DNA from: Streptomyces canus
GTDB taxonomy: Bacteria; Actinomycetota; Actinomycetes; Streptomycetales; Streptomycetaceae
NCBI RefSeq assembly: GCF_001514145.1
Contig: NZ_KQ948679.1
Span: 1 to 58,702, forward strand
DNA: 58,702 bases
Direction: 5' to 3'
This document shows, piece after piece, positions 15,415-23,600 of this stretch. Below the pieces are notes generated by a model. The model made no database searches. It was not told the DNA's origin and was given only the letters and a program-made list of their open reading frames with translations. How positions within the stretch are numbered: the stretch's first letter is position 1; each line of letters starts with the position of its first letter. A program made the translations under genes and the position numbers.

Positions 15415-16763
15415 CGGGGGGACTCCTCACTCGTGGGGGAAGGGTTGGACATTTGGGGGTCGTCCGCGGTCTGAGGGGCGTCCGCGTGGATGCCGCTGGT
15501 GGCCCGGACGAATGCGGCAAGCCCGCGCCCGGACCCGGTCGGCGGGGGCTCGGCCCCGGCCAGCGGTCGCCGCGGCCGGATCGTGTCCTGACTGGCAGGC
15601 CGCCCGGAGTTCCGCTTGGCGAGCCCGTCGTGGGTGATCTCGTAGGGGCCTGCGGCGGCGACCGTGCTCGGGTCGGCTTGGCGGACCGGCGCCGCGGGCG
15701 CCGTCTGCTGCACCGGGGCAGGGGCCGTCTCTGCAGGGGGCGGCGCATCGGCGAGCAGCGCCTGAGGCAGGAACACGACGGCCCGCACACCGCCGTAGTG
15801 AGAGGCGTCATCGAGATAGACGCGGAAGCCGTACCTGCGGGCGAGCACGCCGGCGCCGAGGAGCCCGAAGCTGGGCGGGTTGCGCAGCTCGGTGAGCCGG
15901 AACGAGCCGTCCCCGGACAGCCGCCGCTTGGCCTCCAGTTCGGCCTCGGCACTCATCCCGGCCCCGGCGTCGTGGATCTCGATGCTGACGCCCTGGGCTC
16001 CCTCGACGAGCCGTACGTCCACCGGCGTGGACGGGGCGCTGTGCCGGGCCGCGTTGTCGAGGAGTTCGGCGAGGACCAGGACGACGGGCTCGACGTTTCG
16101 GTCAGCGAGGTACAGGCCGGATGCGCGGGGCGGCCGAACGCGCTGGTAGTCGCGGATGCGGGACATGGCGCCCCTGATCGCATCGTTCAGGGGGACGTTG
16201 TCCCTCTGGCGACCGGGCCAGGTGCCTGCGATCACGCCGAGAACCTGCAGCCGGCGAAGGAGCTGGTTGCCCGCGTGGTCGACGGGCTGGACCAGGGCCA
16301 GGACCCGCTCATCGTCCTCGGCGTCCAGCAGATTGGAGATCGCGCTCTGCTGCTCGTAGAGGAGGGCCTGCACGGACTTGACGCAGGCGCGCACTGTGGA
16401 CCGGGTGGCCTCCTCCGCCTTCCGGGATGCCCCGTCCATCAGGGCACCAACCTGTTTGAGGACCGATTCGTAGGCGGCAGCCGTGACGGTGCTGTTCAGC
16501 TCCGGGTGGAGCAGCCCGCCGAAGCTGGGCGGGGTGCCGTGCTGCAGCGCGTATGCCAGGGCGGGCAGCCTGGAGTCGGCGAGCTGACGGGCCTCCTCAT
16601 CCCGCGCGGCGATCAGGCGGTCGGCCTCAGCGGCCCGCCGTTCGGCGTCGGCCGCCCTCTTGTCGGCAGCCTTGCGTCGGGCCCGGTAGTGCAGAGCGGC
16701 CCCGCCAACAGCGGTGAGGGGGACGTAGGGCGTCCACAGGAGCACGTCATGTATCAGGGACAT
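15411..16763 (-). CDS. cvnA: Conservon sensor-kinase-like protein CvnA
   Basis: The 450-residue protein has one N-terminal hydrophobic segment (residues about 5-25). A charged coiled coil follows (RRKAADKRAADAERRAAEADRLIAARDEEARQLA), then a helical domain. The GHKL ATPase domain has an N box (LAELLDNAARHS), a G1 box (EIHDAGAGMS) and a G2-like GLLGAGVLARRYG. A Pro/Ala-rich tail ends the protein. It lacks an extracellular sensor and a clear phospho-accepting histidine, as usual for CvnA. It heads the conservon unit, but the upstream ATP-binding genes run in the same direction and may be co-transcribed. Confidence 0.85.
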   Translation of the reverse strand: MSLIHDVLLWTPYVPLTAVGGAALHYRARRKAADKRAADAERRAAEADRLIAARDEEARQLADSRLPALAYALQHGTPPSFGGLLHPELNSTVTAAAYESVLKQVGALMDGASRKAEEATRSTVRACVKSVQALLYEQQSAISNLLDAEDDERVLALVQPVDHAGNQLLRRLQVLGVIAGTWPGRQRDNVPLNDAIRGAMSRIRDYQRVRPPRASGLYLADRNVEPVVLVLAELLDNAARHSAPSTPVDVRLVEGAQGVSIEIHDAGAGMSAEAELEAKRRLSGDGSFRLTELRNPPSFGLLGAGVLARRYGFRVYLDDASHYGGVRAVVFLPQALLADAPPPAETAPAPVQQTAPAAPVRQADPSTVAAAGPYEITHDGLAKRNSGRPASQDTIRPRRPLAGAEPPPTGSGRGLAAFVRATSGIHADAPQTADDPQMSNPSPTSEESPR

Positions 16764-16809
16764 CAGATCCTCGTGACGGATGGACAGCAGATGGGTGGGA
16801 GAAGGGAGA

Positions 16810-17289
16810 TCACCCGAGCAGGGGCAGCAGGGGGTGCAGCACCAGGGGCGCGGTGTAGGCGCGGCCGCCGTGGACCGTGTTGCCCATGCGGGCCCACCGC
16901 AGTTCCTCGCACGCCGTGAGTAAGGGCGGCACCTGGAGCGTCCCGCTGTCGAAGTGCCGGGCGGGCGGGGGCCATTGGGCGCCTAGCCCGGAACCGGGTG
17001 GCAAGAACAGCACCCACTCGCCGCGGCGGGCCATGGCCGCACCGATGGGGTGAGGGCGGCAGTGCGCGAGGCGGTCGACAGCCTGCCGGGCCTGTTTCTC
17101 GGGCAGTACAACGATGTCGAAATCGGCCCCGACCTTCACGTTCAGGGGGCGTGAGGCCAGGTGCGCGGCCGGCAGTATGTCGGCCAGAGTGGGGGGCTGC
17201 CCGTGTGCGCCGCGTGGCTGTCCGGCTGGGCCGGTCGCGTGCGTAAGGGGGGCCGCGCCCACGTGTTCAGATATGGCTATGGGTGGCAT
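16810..17289 (-). CDS. Hypothetical protein associated with the conservon
   Basis: The 159-residue protein has FDIVVLPEKQARQAVDRLAH, GAAMARRGEWVLFLPPGSGLGAQWP and LQVPPLLTACEELRWA. This pattern occurs in small Streptomyces proteins and resembles parts of bifunctional primase/polymerase-like sequences, though the similarity is weak. The ATG at 17289 has a GAGGA site and overlaps the 3' end of the preceding HATPase gene by 23 bases, so it is probably co-transcribed. No motif allows a functional call. Confidence 0.55.
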   Translation of the reverse strand: MPPIAISEHVGAAPLTHATGPAGQPRGAHGQPPTLADILPAAHLASRPLNVKVGADFDIVVLPEKQARQAVDRLAHCRPHPIGAAMARRGEWVLFLPPGSGLGAQWPPPARHFDSGTLQVPPLLTACEELRWARMGNTVHGGRAYTAPLVLHPLLPLLG

Positions 17290-18094
17290 CGCAAGAGTCC
17301 TCGCAGGGGGCAGCGGCGACGGTGCCCTGGGGGGTGTGGACGGGAGGGGTCGTGCTTGCGGGGAGGGTGAGGCAGGCCGCCACGGCCGTACCGCGGCCGC
17401 ACGGGTTCACCGTGTAGCGGCTGGCGAGTGTGTCGACGATGAGGAGACCGCGGCCGTGCTCGTCGTCGGCGTGCGCCGGGTTGGTCTTGATGGGCCGGCG
17501 GGGCCCCTGGTCGGCGCAGAACACCCACACGTCGTCGGCGGTCAGGATCATGCCCACCGTCACGCGGTCGTTCGGGGCGTGCAGGAGGGCGTTGGTCGCC
17601 AGTTCCGACACGATCAGTGTCAGGTCCTGGATGGCTTGTGGCGGGATGTTCCACCGTCGGCATGTCTGCGTCACCAGGTGGCGGGCGTCAGCCGGGGTGG
17701 CCTTTGAGTGGCCGGGCAGCTGCCAGGTCATCCGCCGGGTGTTCGTCCCGCTTGAGGTGCGCTGCGGGGGCACGGGCTGCGGGCGGGGCGGAACACGTTG
17801 TGGCTCGGTCCAGAGCACGGGAAGCATTTCCTGCCTGCTCCAGCTGCTCGGCGGGGGGTGCACGCTCATCTCGTGAATTCCTGACAGGTTTCCCGGGGAG
17901 GTCTCATCGGGGACCGTGGGCAGCGTGTGCGGTGCGATCTGCGGTTCGTGGGCGGGAATCGGGTCTTCGTGGCGGCCCTGCCCGTCGACGGGTGCGGGCT
18001 GGGCTCCCAGCTGCGGCAGGTGATGGCGGAGACCGTCCCTGTGTTCGGCAGGTGGGGACGCACTGGTGTGCTGGTCGCCCGCGGGGCCGGTCAT
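17267..18094 (-). CDS. ATP-binding (HATPase, anti-sigma-like) regulatory protein
   Basis: The 275-residue protein has a disordered Pro/Gln/His-rich first half. A C-terminal GHKL ATPase domain begins near residue 125: DLTLIVSELATNALLHAP (N box), VWVFCADQGPRRP (G1) and EHGRGLLIVDTLA (G2). The domain type matches Streptomyces RsbW-like serine kinases that phosphorylate or bind anti-sigma antagonists. The ATG at 18094 overlaps the stop of the upstream gene (ATGA), giving coupling to the recombinase-like HATPase protein. The partner protein is not in the window. Confidence 0.75.
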   Translation of the reverse strand: MTGPAGDQHTSASPPAEHRDGLRHHLPQLGAQPAPVDGQGRHEDPIPAHEPQIAPHTLPTVPDETSPGNLSGIHEMSVHPPPSSWSRQEMLPVLWTEPQRVPPRPQPVPPQRTSSGTNTRRMTWQLPGHSKATPADARHLVTQTCRRWNIPPQAIQDLTLIVSELATNALLHAPNDRVTVGMILTADDVWVFCADQGPRRPIKTNPAHADDEHGRGLLIVDTLASRYTVNPCGRGTAVAACLTLPASTTPPVHTPQGTVAAAPCEDSCDATHSHI

Positions 18095-19125
18095 GTGAGG
18101 CCCTCCCCCGGCGGCAGGACTGCGCGCACCGTCTTGCCGAGGCCGTCGGGGGCGAGGAACCACAGCAGTTCCGCTCCCAGGTCGAGGGCGTCGCGCAGAC
18201 CGCGGCCGCGCTCTCCGCTCAGAGCGGCGTGCGCGTCAGGGAAGCTCGGGTTGGGGTCCTCGACGTCGATGAGCAGGTTTCCCTCATCGGTGAAGGAGAG
18301 GTGGATGTGCATCGTGGCCGGGGCCTTGTTGGCGGGCCGGCCGTGTGCCACGGCGTTGGCGGCGAGGCGGGCGAGGACCTCGACGGCGGCGTCCACGTCG
18401 CCGGGCCACCGCCGCATCGACAGACGCATCCGCGCCAGCACCTTCAGCTGGCGCACACTGCCCGGAGCCAGGTCGTAGGTGCCGGACCATACGGCGGCGG
18501 GCCCTGGCAGCGGCGGCGCACCAAGGTACACGGCGAACGCCGACTGGTCGATGATGAAGGTCCGCAGCGAGAGGCGGTCTGCGGAGCGGCTGGCGACTTC
18601 CTGCTCGCTCTGCGCGATCAGCCCGGTGGCGCTGCCGTCCCTCAGGGCGCGTTCGATCGCGTGCCATCCGGTCCGGCCGCGGCGCGAGGTGGCGAGCGGG
18701 GCCAGATCGTATGCCTCGTGGATGACCGTCCAGCCTTGCGCGGCGGCGAAGGTGTTCAGGGCGGCCAGCGTTCGGTTGGCGGACTCTGCCTCGGCGGCGC
18801 AGGTGTAGAGCACGACGTGCGCCCCACGGGCGGGGCGGCCGACGATGCTGCTGGTGGGCGGGAGCGAGGCGCTTTGCCCGACCGAGCCTCGGGTGTCGAT
18901 TTCCGCCCAGACCACTGAGGTGCGGTCTTTCCTAAAGTCGTGCCCGTAACGGTCCGATGCCTTCTGAAGGAGGCGGAAGAGGTCCGACAGGAGATCGTCG
19001 CTGATGGTGGACGGCACCTGGGCCTCGATCCGGAGGTAGCCGAGCTCCTGGCTTTCGACCGGACTCGCACCTAGCGCCTGCAGCATCGAGACAATCGCGG
19101 TGGCCTGGGCGTTCGGCGAGTTCAC
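18091..19125 (-). CDS. Degenerate serine-recombinase domain fused to HATPase domain
   Basis: The 344-residue protein has two parts. Residues about 103-200 follow the serine-recombinase catalytic fold (VVLYTCAAEAE, then FAAAQGWTVIHEAYD, WHAIERALRDGSATGLIAQ), but the catalytic serine of the usual YTRVS motif is absent (YTCAA). Residues about 225-344 form a GHKL ATPase domain with VLARLAANAVAHG, DVEDPNPSFP and GERGRGL. This suggests a recombinase fold reused as a regulatory or binding module. The GTG at 19125 has a GGGAGAG site. The gene diverges from the GntR gene at 19258, with a perfect palindromic operator between them. Confidence 0.7.
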   Translation of the reverse strand: MNSPNAQATAIVSMLQALGASPVESQELGYLRIEAQVPSTISDDLLSDLFRLLQKASDRYGHDFRKDRTSVVWAEIDTRGSVGQSASLPPTSSIVGRPARGAHVVLYTCAAEAESANRTLAALNTFAAAQGWTVIHEAYDLAPLATSRRGRTGWHAIERALRDGSATGLIAQSEQEVASRSADRLSLRTFIIDQSAFAVYLGAPPLPGPAAVWSGTYDLAPGSVRQLKVLARMRLSMRRWPGDVDAAVEVLARLAANAVAHGRPANKAPATMHIHLSFTDEGNLLIDVEDPNPSFPDAHAALSGERGRGLRDALDLGAELLWFLAPDGLGKTVRAVLPPGEGLT

Positions 19126-19161
19126 GGATCTCTCCCGTGCACGATTGATCACGTACAGTAG

Positions 19162-19196
19162 ATTTAATGCATTAGCTTGGACCTGATGCATTAAAT
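19162..19196. promoter_or_regulatory. Perfect inverted-repeat operator in the gntR divergent region
   Basis: ATTTAATGCAT (19162-19172) and ATGCATTAAAT (19186-19196) are perfect reverse complements 13 bases apart, and each half is itself nearly palindromic. The AT-rich element stands out from the GC-rich surroundings. It lies between divergent genes (starts 19125 and 19258), so the GntR protein is the likely binder and could repress both directions. Confidence 0.7.
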
Positions 19197-19257
19197 TGTC
19201 AATCGAGTCGCCCGAACCCGGGCATCTAGGAGCCGCTGACCAGTACGGAGTCCGCGT

Positions 19258-20025
19258 ATGGGCCACGAGGAGCCGCCGCAGCACGAGGTCGTCGCCAACG
19301 ACCTGCGCCGTCGACTCGACAGCGGCGAATGGGGTGTTGGAGAAAGGCTTCCCTCCCGCGCACGCCTGGCCGAGGAGTACGGGGTCGGCGCAAACGTCAT
19401 GCAGAAGGCCCAGGAGCGGCTCATCGCCGAAGGCCGACTGCAGGGCCGCGCCGGATCCGGCACGTTCGTCGCCGAGCTCCGCGAACGCCGCCGCATGATC
19501 CGCTCCCGCCACCGGGAGCGCCGCCGCGGCAGTCCGTTCCGGGCAGACATGGCCGAACTCGGCCGCGAGGGAACCTGGGAGGCACACTCCGAAGCCCGCA
19601 CACCCGCCCCGCACGACATCGCCCAGAGACTGGGTATCGAGCCCGGCGACCCGTGCGTCCGCACCAGCTACGAGTTCCTCGCCGACGCCCAGCCCGCCCA
19701 GCTCTCCCTGCCCTGGGAACCGATGGCGATCACAGGCGACACCCCCATCCTGCTGCCCGAGATGGGCCCGCTCGCCGGCAAAGGCGTCGTCGAACGGATG
19801 CGCTCCATCGGCGTCGACATCGTCTCCGCGCTGGAAGTCCCCCGCCCCGGCCGCGCCACCCAGGAGCAGGCCAACCTGCTCGGGATCGGCCGCGGGGACT
19901 TGGTCCTCGTCATCGAGCGGACCTACTACGACGGCGACGGCCGCGCGGTGGAGACCGCCGACATCACCGTCCCACACGCCCGTTGGGAAGTTGCCTACGA
20001 GTTCGGAGTGGACGCCGCCCGGTAG
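19258..20025 (+). CDS. GntR-family regulator (HutC/UTRA type)
   Basis: The 255-residue protein has an N-terminal winged HTH (EVVANDLRRRLDSGEWGVGERLPSRARLAEEYGV...QERLIAEGRLQGRAGSGTFV, residues 9-77). A C-terminal UTRA-type effector domain follows (DPCVRTSYEFL, LGIGRGDLVLVIERTYYDGDGRAVETADI). HutC-type regulators usually repress and are released by a small ligand. It diverges from the conservon-associated HATPase genes across an intergenic region with a perfect inverted repeat, so autoregulation and control of the extended conservon are likely. The ligand is unknown. Confidence 0.85.
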   Translation: MGHEEPPQHEVVANDLRRRLDSGEWGVGERLPSRARLAEEYGVGANVMQKAQERLIAEGRLQGRAGSGTFVAELRERRRMIRSRHRERRRGSPFRADMAELGREGTWEAHSEARTPAPHDIAQRLGIEPGDPCVRTSYEFLADAQPAQLSLPWEPMAITGDTPILLPEMGPLAGKGVVERMRSIGVDIVSALEVPRPGRATQEQANLLGIGRGDLVLVIERTYYDGDGRAVETADITVPHARWEVAYEFGVDAAR

Positions 20026-20047
20026 GACCGCAGGGGCCGCCACCATC

Positions 20048-20512
20048 TCACCAGCCCCTGCCACCGGGGGCCCGGTCTCGCCTGGGCTCAGTGCGCCCAC
20101 GGCGCGGAACCCGCAACTCGCGCATCGAATCGGCAGGTTGCGCCTGCCGCCCGGGCCATCGCCGCACCGCGTCCCTCAGCGCCGCGCGCAGCGCGGCTAC
20201 AGGCGTCAGGCCCTGCGATCGCTCGATCAGCCAGTAGGGACCGGGAGGTGCCTCCTTGCCGTCCGCGGGCAACACCACGTCCGTGCAGGATGCGCGAGCG
20301 CCCAGGTGGTACGGCAGCCAGTGGGTGGCATCGGCGGGGACGAGAAAGGACAAGGTGGCAGCGCCCGGCACCGGGTTCACGCTGACCGCGCCCGGCGCAG
20401 TCAGCTGCTCCAGCGCCTGCAGCGCAAGGAACTGGCAGACCGTGATGACGTCGACCTCGTCGGCCGCAGTCGTGTCCCACCGGCTCGACCGAGCCATCCC
20501 GTCGCAGCCCAT
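20048..20512 (-). CDS. Hypothetical protein
   Basis: The 154-residue protein starts MGCDGMARSSRWDTT, with a GGAGGAGG site about nine bases upstream of the ATG. Its middle part (VITVCQFLALQALEQLTAP, TLSFLVPADATHWLPYHLG, PPGPYWLIERSQGLTPVAALRAALRDAV) has coherent Streptomyces codon use and is followed by a basic tail. No motif, signal peptide or membrane helix is seen. It is convergent with the GntR gene. I do not recognise the family. Confidence 0.55.
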   Translation of the reverse strand: MGCDGMARSSRWDTTAADEVDVITVCQFLALQALEQLTAPGAVSVNPVPGAATLSFLVPADATHWLPYHLGARASCTDVVLPADGKEAPPGPYWLIERSQGLTPVAALRAALRDAVRRWPGRQAQPADSMRELRVPRRGRTEPRRDRAPGGRGW

Positions 20513-20680
20513 GCGGTTGCCTCCTCCACCCGCGGATCACGTGACGGTAGAGCCGGGCAGGGCGCCGTGGGCGAACTGAGAGTTCGCAATATCCGGAGCC
20601 CCCTCTCCCTCTCTATGGGCATCGGTGATGGCTGGTTGGTCCACTGAGCGACACGGAGCACGGCGATGCCCGCAGCCCGC

Positions 20681-20786
20681 TCCAAACTGTGTGACTCACA
20701 CGGTTTAAGGCGTCCATCGTCATGGCCGGTGAGCCGATTAGCAACGGCCGGCCTACTGGGCGCAGTGTCACTGCGAACGCGCGAAC
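20681..20786 (+). repeat. Intergenic repeat copy B, without an intact downstream gene
   Basis: This is the second copy of the element at 6982-7085. It has the 26 identical bases at 20724-20749 and a 13-base palindrome GTGTGACTCACAC at 20689-20701. A short frame starting GTGAGG at about 20796 resembles the start of the XRE-MmyB gene at 7120 but soon loses similarity, so this may be the promoter of a decayed paralog. The rest of 20513-20915 shows no gene. Confidence 0.55.
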
Positions 20787-20915
20787 CGTGTCGAGAGTGA
20801 GGCACCTCGAGTCGCGGTTGGCCTCAGTGGGCCGTCTCCCCCTCGGCATAGCCCGGTCCGGATCCGCTGGCTGGCGGCGGAGTCCGGTTCGAGCAAGTCT
20901 CCTGCTGCGCCTCCC

Positions 20916-21386
20916 TCAGGCGCGCTCCAGCCGATTGGCGAGGGCGTCGACCTTGCGGCGAAATGTGGGACGTACCCGAAGCTGCAGATCCCGGACCATG
21001 GCCCTGGCGACGGGGCTGCGGGAAAGGTCTTTCGGGGCGAGGTCCTCCAGGCCGAGCAGGTGCACCAGGACCGCGACGTCGTCGCGGCGCTGGTGATAGC
21101 AGCGGGCCACCTCGAGGCCGAAGGTGAACTGCCGCTCCCTGCTGGGCAGTCGGCTGGTGTCGACCTGGTCGGCCAGCCGTAGCCCTTCGCCTGCCTCACC
21201 GGCGAGCATCTCGACGCTCATCGTGCAGCGCCAGTTGGTGGGGCCGAACACCGTCCACTGGATGTTGCCCTCCCCCGCGGTCCGGGCGAGCGGCAGGGCC
21301 CGCTGTTCCAGCCGCCGGCGGGCTTGCTGCAATTTGCTGGGAGGCTGCGGGACATGCGCTGTGCGACGCGTTCGTGCCTGCTCCAT
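20916..21386 (-). pseudogene. C-terminal remnant of an XRE/tetratricopeptide regulator
   Basis: The frame encodes the C-terminal end of a Streptomyces XRE regulator with TPR-like repeats: NIQWTVFGPTNW, SVEMLAGEAGEGLRLADQVDTSRLPSRERQFTFGLEVARCYHQRRDDVAVLVHLLGLEDLAPKDL in consecutive segments, then RPTFRRKVDALANRL. Full-length members have about 400 residues with an N-terminal HTH. Here only about 120 family residues remain, and the upstream frame is unrelated. It is most likely a truncated, inactive gene. It may derive from the same event that left repeat copy B next to it. Confidence 0.65.
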
Positions 21387-21470
21387 GGCGCCTGGTGCTC
21401 GGCCGACCAGGCATCGTGCCTGACTCGATCTCGTCGTCGGCGGGTCAGTGCCGAGGTACCCGAGGAAGGA

Positions 21471-21950
21471 TCATCCGGCCAGCACGACGGGGCGCACGGG
21501 TGCACCATGTTCGAGGACGCCGGTGACGAGGTCGGCGAGACCAAGCGGGTAGACCGTGTCGGCCGTGGTGTTCAGTTCGGCGAGGGGCCACCAGCGGTGT
21601 TCGCGGATGTTGTCGGGCTGCGAGGCCCGGGCCGGGTCGACGGCGGCCGCGGGGATGCGGGCGAGGAAGTACTTCTCCACTTGGCGGACTTCGCGGCCGC
21701 CGACAAGGTGGTCCTTGCTGCGTTCCGCGAGCTGGTCCCCGAGCTCGACCTCCTTCTCGTCGATACCGAGCTCTTCACCCAGCTCGCGGAGTACGGCCGC
21801 GCTGTGGTCTCCCTTGTCTTCGTCCTCGAGGGAGCCGCCGGGCGTCGCCCAGAAGCCGCCGTTCTCGTCGTAGCGCAGCAACAGGACGCGGTCCTGGTCG
21901 TCGAGGACGATGGCGCGGGCGGCTTCCCTCAGCGGCGGAGTGGAGGTCAT
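21471..21950 (-). CDS. Nudix hydrolase with an altered Nudix box
   Basis: The 159-residue Nudix protein has the conserved ARAIVLDDQDRVLLLRYDENGGFWATPGG start and the helix AAVLRELGEELGI, so the REXXEEXG part is intact. The preceding loop (GGSLEDEDKGDH) is two residues longer than the usual GGXXEXGE, and the usual glutamate position is occupied by glycine. The family hydrolyses nucleoside diphosphate derivatives. The ATG at 21950 has a GAGGAC site and lies 30 bases after the carbamoyltransferase stop, so it is probably the last gene of that operon. Its substrate could be a nucleotide sugar or a damaged nucleotide. Confidence 0.8.
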   Translation of the reverse strand: MTSTPPLREAARAIVLDDQDRVLLLRYDENGGFWATPGGSLEDEDKGDHSAAVLRELGEELGIDEKEVELGDQLAERSKDHLVGGREVRQVEKYFLARIPAAAVDPARASQPDNIREHRWWPLAELNTTADTVYPLGLADLVTGVLEHGAPVRPVVLAG

Positions 21951-21980
21951 GTCCTCAGTTTGGCAGCGTCTGGGAGGGGA

Positions 21981-23600
21981 TCAGGACCGCTCCACGACGT
22001 ATTCGCCAATGCAGGCCGCGTCCAGGTCGCAGGCCTGGAATGTGGCGAGTGCGTGGGCGGGGGTCTCGACGATGGGTTCGCGGTCGTTGTAGCTGGTGTT
22101 CAGGACGACGGGCACGCCGGTGAGCTGGTAGAAGTGCTCGATCAGTGCTCCGTAGACGGGTGCGACGGTGGGGTCGACGGTCTGGACGCGGGCGGTGCCG
22201 TCGACGTGTACGACTCCGGCGATCTTGTCGGCGTGGTCGGGGCGGACAGGCGGGGCGAGCAGCATAAACGGGCTGGACACGTCCAGATCGAACCAGGCGC
22301 CCGCGTGGTGGGCGAGGACGGCCGGTGCGAATGGCCTGAACGGTTCGCGGTGCTTGATCCTCTGGTTGAGGGCGTCGGAGCTGTCGCGGGTGCGGGGATC
22401 GGCGAGGATGCTGCGGGCCCCCAGCGCACGGGGCCCGAGTTCGCTGCCGCCCTGGAACCAGCCGATGATCTTCCCGTCGGCGATCATCTGGGCGGCCGTG
22501 CGGGCGATGTCACTCTCGCGCCGCCATGTGAACGGCGTGCGCCGGCGTTCGACCAGGCCGGAGCGGGGGTCACGGCGCAGAGCCTGTTCGATCTCTTCGC
22601 CAGCGTAGTCGCGGCCGAAGTAGTCACTGTGCAGAGTGCGCTTGGGCAGTTCACCGGTGAGGCGGTGCCAGGCATAGAGGGCGCAGCCGAGGGCCTGGCC
22701 GCGGTCGGATGCGGCGGGCGGGGCGAAGTAGCCGGTGACCTCGGGCAGACGGCGGAGCTTGTCGGCGGCGACGCAGTTGAGGGCGACGCCGCCGGCGAAG
22801 CACAAGTCGGGCAGGCCGGTGGTGGCGAGCGTCTGGGTGGCGAGCGTGCACAGGGCGCGCTCGGTCTGGTCCTGGACGTAGGCGGCCGCGTGGGCGGCCA
22901 GTCCGTGCGCACCGAGGCTGCCGTACGGGCCGAAGTCGAACCCGGTCCGCCTCGCGAGGTCGGCGATGCCAGGGGCGTGGGTGTGGGTGAGTCGTCCGTG
23001 GACCTGGGTGTCCACGACGTCGAACAGCGGGGCGGGGTAGAGGCCCGGGTCGCCGTACGCCGCGAGGGCCATGGTCTTGCCGGCCTCCTGCTCATGCCAG
23101 CCGAGGTGGTTGGTGAAGGCCTCGTAGGTTGCGCCAATCCCGCCCGCCCTGGGCCTGGTGGGCGGGTTGCCGCCCTGGCGCTCGATGCCGTCGGGGGTCG
23201 CGGCGTAGTAGGTCTCGGTGTCGTTGTTGTTGCCGGCGCCGTCGACGACCAGCACGGTCGCCTCCTCGTACGGGCTGAGGCAGTAGGCGGTGTACGCGTG
23301 GCTGAGATGGTGGTCGACCGGCACGATCCGCTCGCGGTCGATACCGAGGTGCGTGAGGCTGGTCTCGGTCCGGGTGGGCGGGGTGCGGCCGATGCCGCTG
23401 ACGGCGACCAGGTCGACGTCGGCGAGGGTGAGGTTGGCCGCGCGCAGGCAGTACAGGAGCGAAGCGGCGAAGCCGGGGCTGTAGCGGGTGCGGTTGAGGC
23501 GTTCCTCGCCGATCGCGACTATCACGCTTTCGGTGATCAGTGCGGCGCCGCCGTCGTGGCCGAGGTTGATGCCGACGACGCAGGGGGTGGTGCGGCTCAT
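21981..23600 (-). CDS. Carbamoyltransferase, NodU/TobZ family
   Basis: The 539-residue protein has the family features. GINLGHDGGAAL is at residues 10-21, and the metal-binding HHLSH at 97-101. VLVVDGAGNN and GGVALNC follow, then the C-terminal WFQGGSELGPRALGARSILADPR (in two parts), REPFRPFAPAVL and LNTSYNDREPIVETP. These enzymes transfer a carbamoyl group from carbamoyl phosphate, via carbamoyl-AMP, to a hydroxyl on a sugar or antibiotic. The ATG at 23600 overlaps the stop of the P-loop kinase gene. Its place in a glycosyltransferase-led operon suggests O-carbamoylation of a glycosylated product. Confidence 0.9.
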   Translation of the reverse strand: MSRTTPCVVGINLGHDGGAALITESVIVAIGEERLNRTRYSPGFAASLLYCLRAANLTLADVDLVAVSGIGRTPPTRTETSLTHLGIDRERIVPVDHHLSHAYTAYCLSPYEEATVLVVDGAGNNNDTETYYAATPDGIERQGGNPPTRPRAGGIGATYEAFTNHLGWHEQEAGKTMALAAYGDPGLYPAPLFDVVDTQVHGRLTHTHAPGIADLARRTGFDFGPYGSLGAHGLAAHAAAYVQDQTERALCTLATQTLATTGLPDLCFAGGVALNCVAADKLRRLPEVTGYFAPPAASDRGQALGCALYAWHRLTGELPKRTLHSDYFGRDYAGEEIEQALRRDPRSGLVERRRTPFTWRRESDIARTAAQMIADGKIIGWFQGGSELGPRALGARSILADPRTRDSSDALNQRIKHREPFRPFAPAVLAHHAGAWFDLDVSSPFMLLAPPVRPDHADKIAGVVHVDGTARVQTVDPTVAPVYGALIEHFYQLTGVPVVLNTSYNDREPIVETPAHALATFQACDLDAACIGEYVVERS

